Shown: positions 5,826 through 6,299 of the stretch, piece by piece
Numbering within the stretch: position 1 is the first letter of the stretch
How the letters are laid out: each line of letters begins with the position of its first letter
NCBI GenBank assembly: GCA_900555345.1
Contig: USKS01000093.1
Span: 1-6,299 of the forward strand
Direction of reading: 5' to 3'
DNA from: an uncultured Eubacteriales bacterium
GTDB taxonomy: Bacteria; Bacillota_A; Clostridia; Oscillospirales; CAG-272
Length of the DNA: 6,299 nt
The notes under the pieces: model-generated
What the model was told of the DNA's origin: nothing
Database searches by the model: none
Seen by the model: the letters and a program-made list of their open reading frames with translations, nothing else
Translations under genes and position numbers: made by a program

Positions 5826-6265
5826 GCCGCACTCGTTTGTCTCCCCGCGACCCCGTCGCTCATCCGCTGCTACACCGTATGACCGACCCGATGCCCCACT
5901 CGCCCGCCTTTCCCCCACGCCATCCGTCTCTCGTCCTGCCGCTCACCCGTCGCAAGGTTCGTCCGTCCCACCCGCTGATTACCCCGCCGCAAGGCTCGTC
6001 CGTCTGCACCCGCCACATACACATCCTCCGCGCCCGCCGTTACGCCCGCGCCCGCGCACACACCCCGCCGTGCCCGCCCGTTCACCCCACGCGCCGTGTT
6101 GCCTGCCATCGACGCTCACCCCGCGCCCTCATCGCCCGTACCCGCACCCCGCCGCACCTGCGTCCGCCTGCACCCACCGTCCCTTGCCCCGCCGCCGCTC
6201 ATCTACCGTTTCTCCCGTGCCCACCGCGCATACATCGTCCGCACCCGCTCGTCTTCCCGCCGAAG
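5826..6265. other. C-rich low-complexity intergenic island
   Basis: About 440 nt with no credible gene. The plus strand is dominated by C; two 60-nt lines counted by eye (5881-5940 and 6121-6180) have 33 and 37 C against 10 and 12 G, unlike the balanced coding DNA to the left. Short words such as CCCCGCCG recur at 5982, 6063, 6147 and 6187. Stop-free frames exist on both strands only because of this composition; they encode Pro/Arg/His- or Gly/Arg-rich strings without ribosome-binding sites. The minus strand is correspondingly G-rich. It may be decayed tandem-repeat DNA. Confidence 0.6.
5946..6004 (+). repeat. Imperfect direct repeat pair, 37-nt offset
   Basis: The 22 nt at 5946-5967 (core CGCAAGGTTCGTCCGTC) recur at 5983-6004 with 20 of 22 positions identical. 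Both copies are followed within a few bases by CACCCGC-type sequence. This is the clearest internal repeat within the C-rich island and suggests that the island grew by duplication. Confidence 0.6.
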
Positions 6266-6299
6266 TTCTGAAACTGCAGGACTTTAGTTTTTATCAAAG

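Noticed and set aside
5837..6271. 144-codon open frame in the C-rich island
   Set aside because: It starts at TTG without a Shine-Dalgarno and encodes a Pro/Arg/His-rich string dictated by base composition; the minus strand is also open for the same reason.

Overview
The window looks like chromosomal DNA of an endospore-forming member of the Clostridia (Bacillota) with fairly high GC. This rests on gene content: a SipL-type spore-coat protein with a LysM tail, a small M50 (site-2) protease, and a SleC-like spore cortex-lytic enzyme with its pro-domain and extra peptidoglycan-binding modules. Strong Shine-Dalgarno sequences and use of TTG starts fit this group. No transposase, phage, tRNA, rRNA or CRISPR signal was seen. 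Family assignments are from recalled family features, not from a search.

Layout: 1-181 is non-coding and holds a row of small GC-rich hairpins. 196-1734 (minus) is the SipL-like gene. 1735-1815 is the start of a divergent intergenic region with a perfect 17-nt palindrome and a candidate sporulation-type promoter for the minus gene. A possible second promoter and a GC-rich hairpin lie further right and may be the leader of the plus-strand operon, depending on which start codon the first plus gene uses. From about 1816 to 5779 five plus-strand genes follow closely: an unrecognised single-pass membrane protein; a minimal M50 protease; a SleC pro-domain-like protein; a SleC-like SpoIID-domain enzyme with three peptidoglycan-binding repeats; and a second protein with two more such repeats. 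5780-6299 has no credible gene: a 36-nt copy of the left-hand hairpin element in inverted orientation, then about 430 nt of strongly C-rich low-complexity DNA.

How the genes may work together (inference): all recognisable products belong to spore building or spore opening. The SipL-like protein would anchor the coat layer to the forespore surface. The membrane protein and M50 protease form a coupled pair that resembles, in role only, the SpoIVFA/SpoIVFB pair that processes pro-sigma-K. The last three genes make the cortex-degrading machinery stored in the spore for germination. The most notable points are that SleC is split into separate pro-domain and catalytic genes, that two further peptidoglycan-binding modules are encoded in trans, and that the same 36-nt hairpin element sits just after the last gene of both divergent transcription units.
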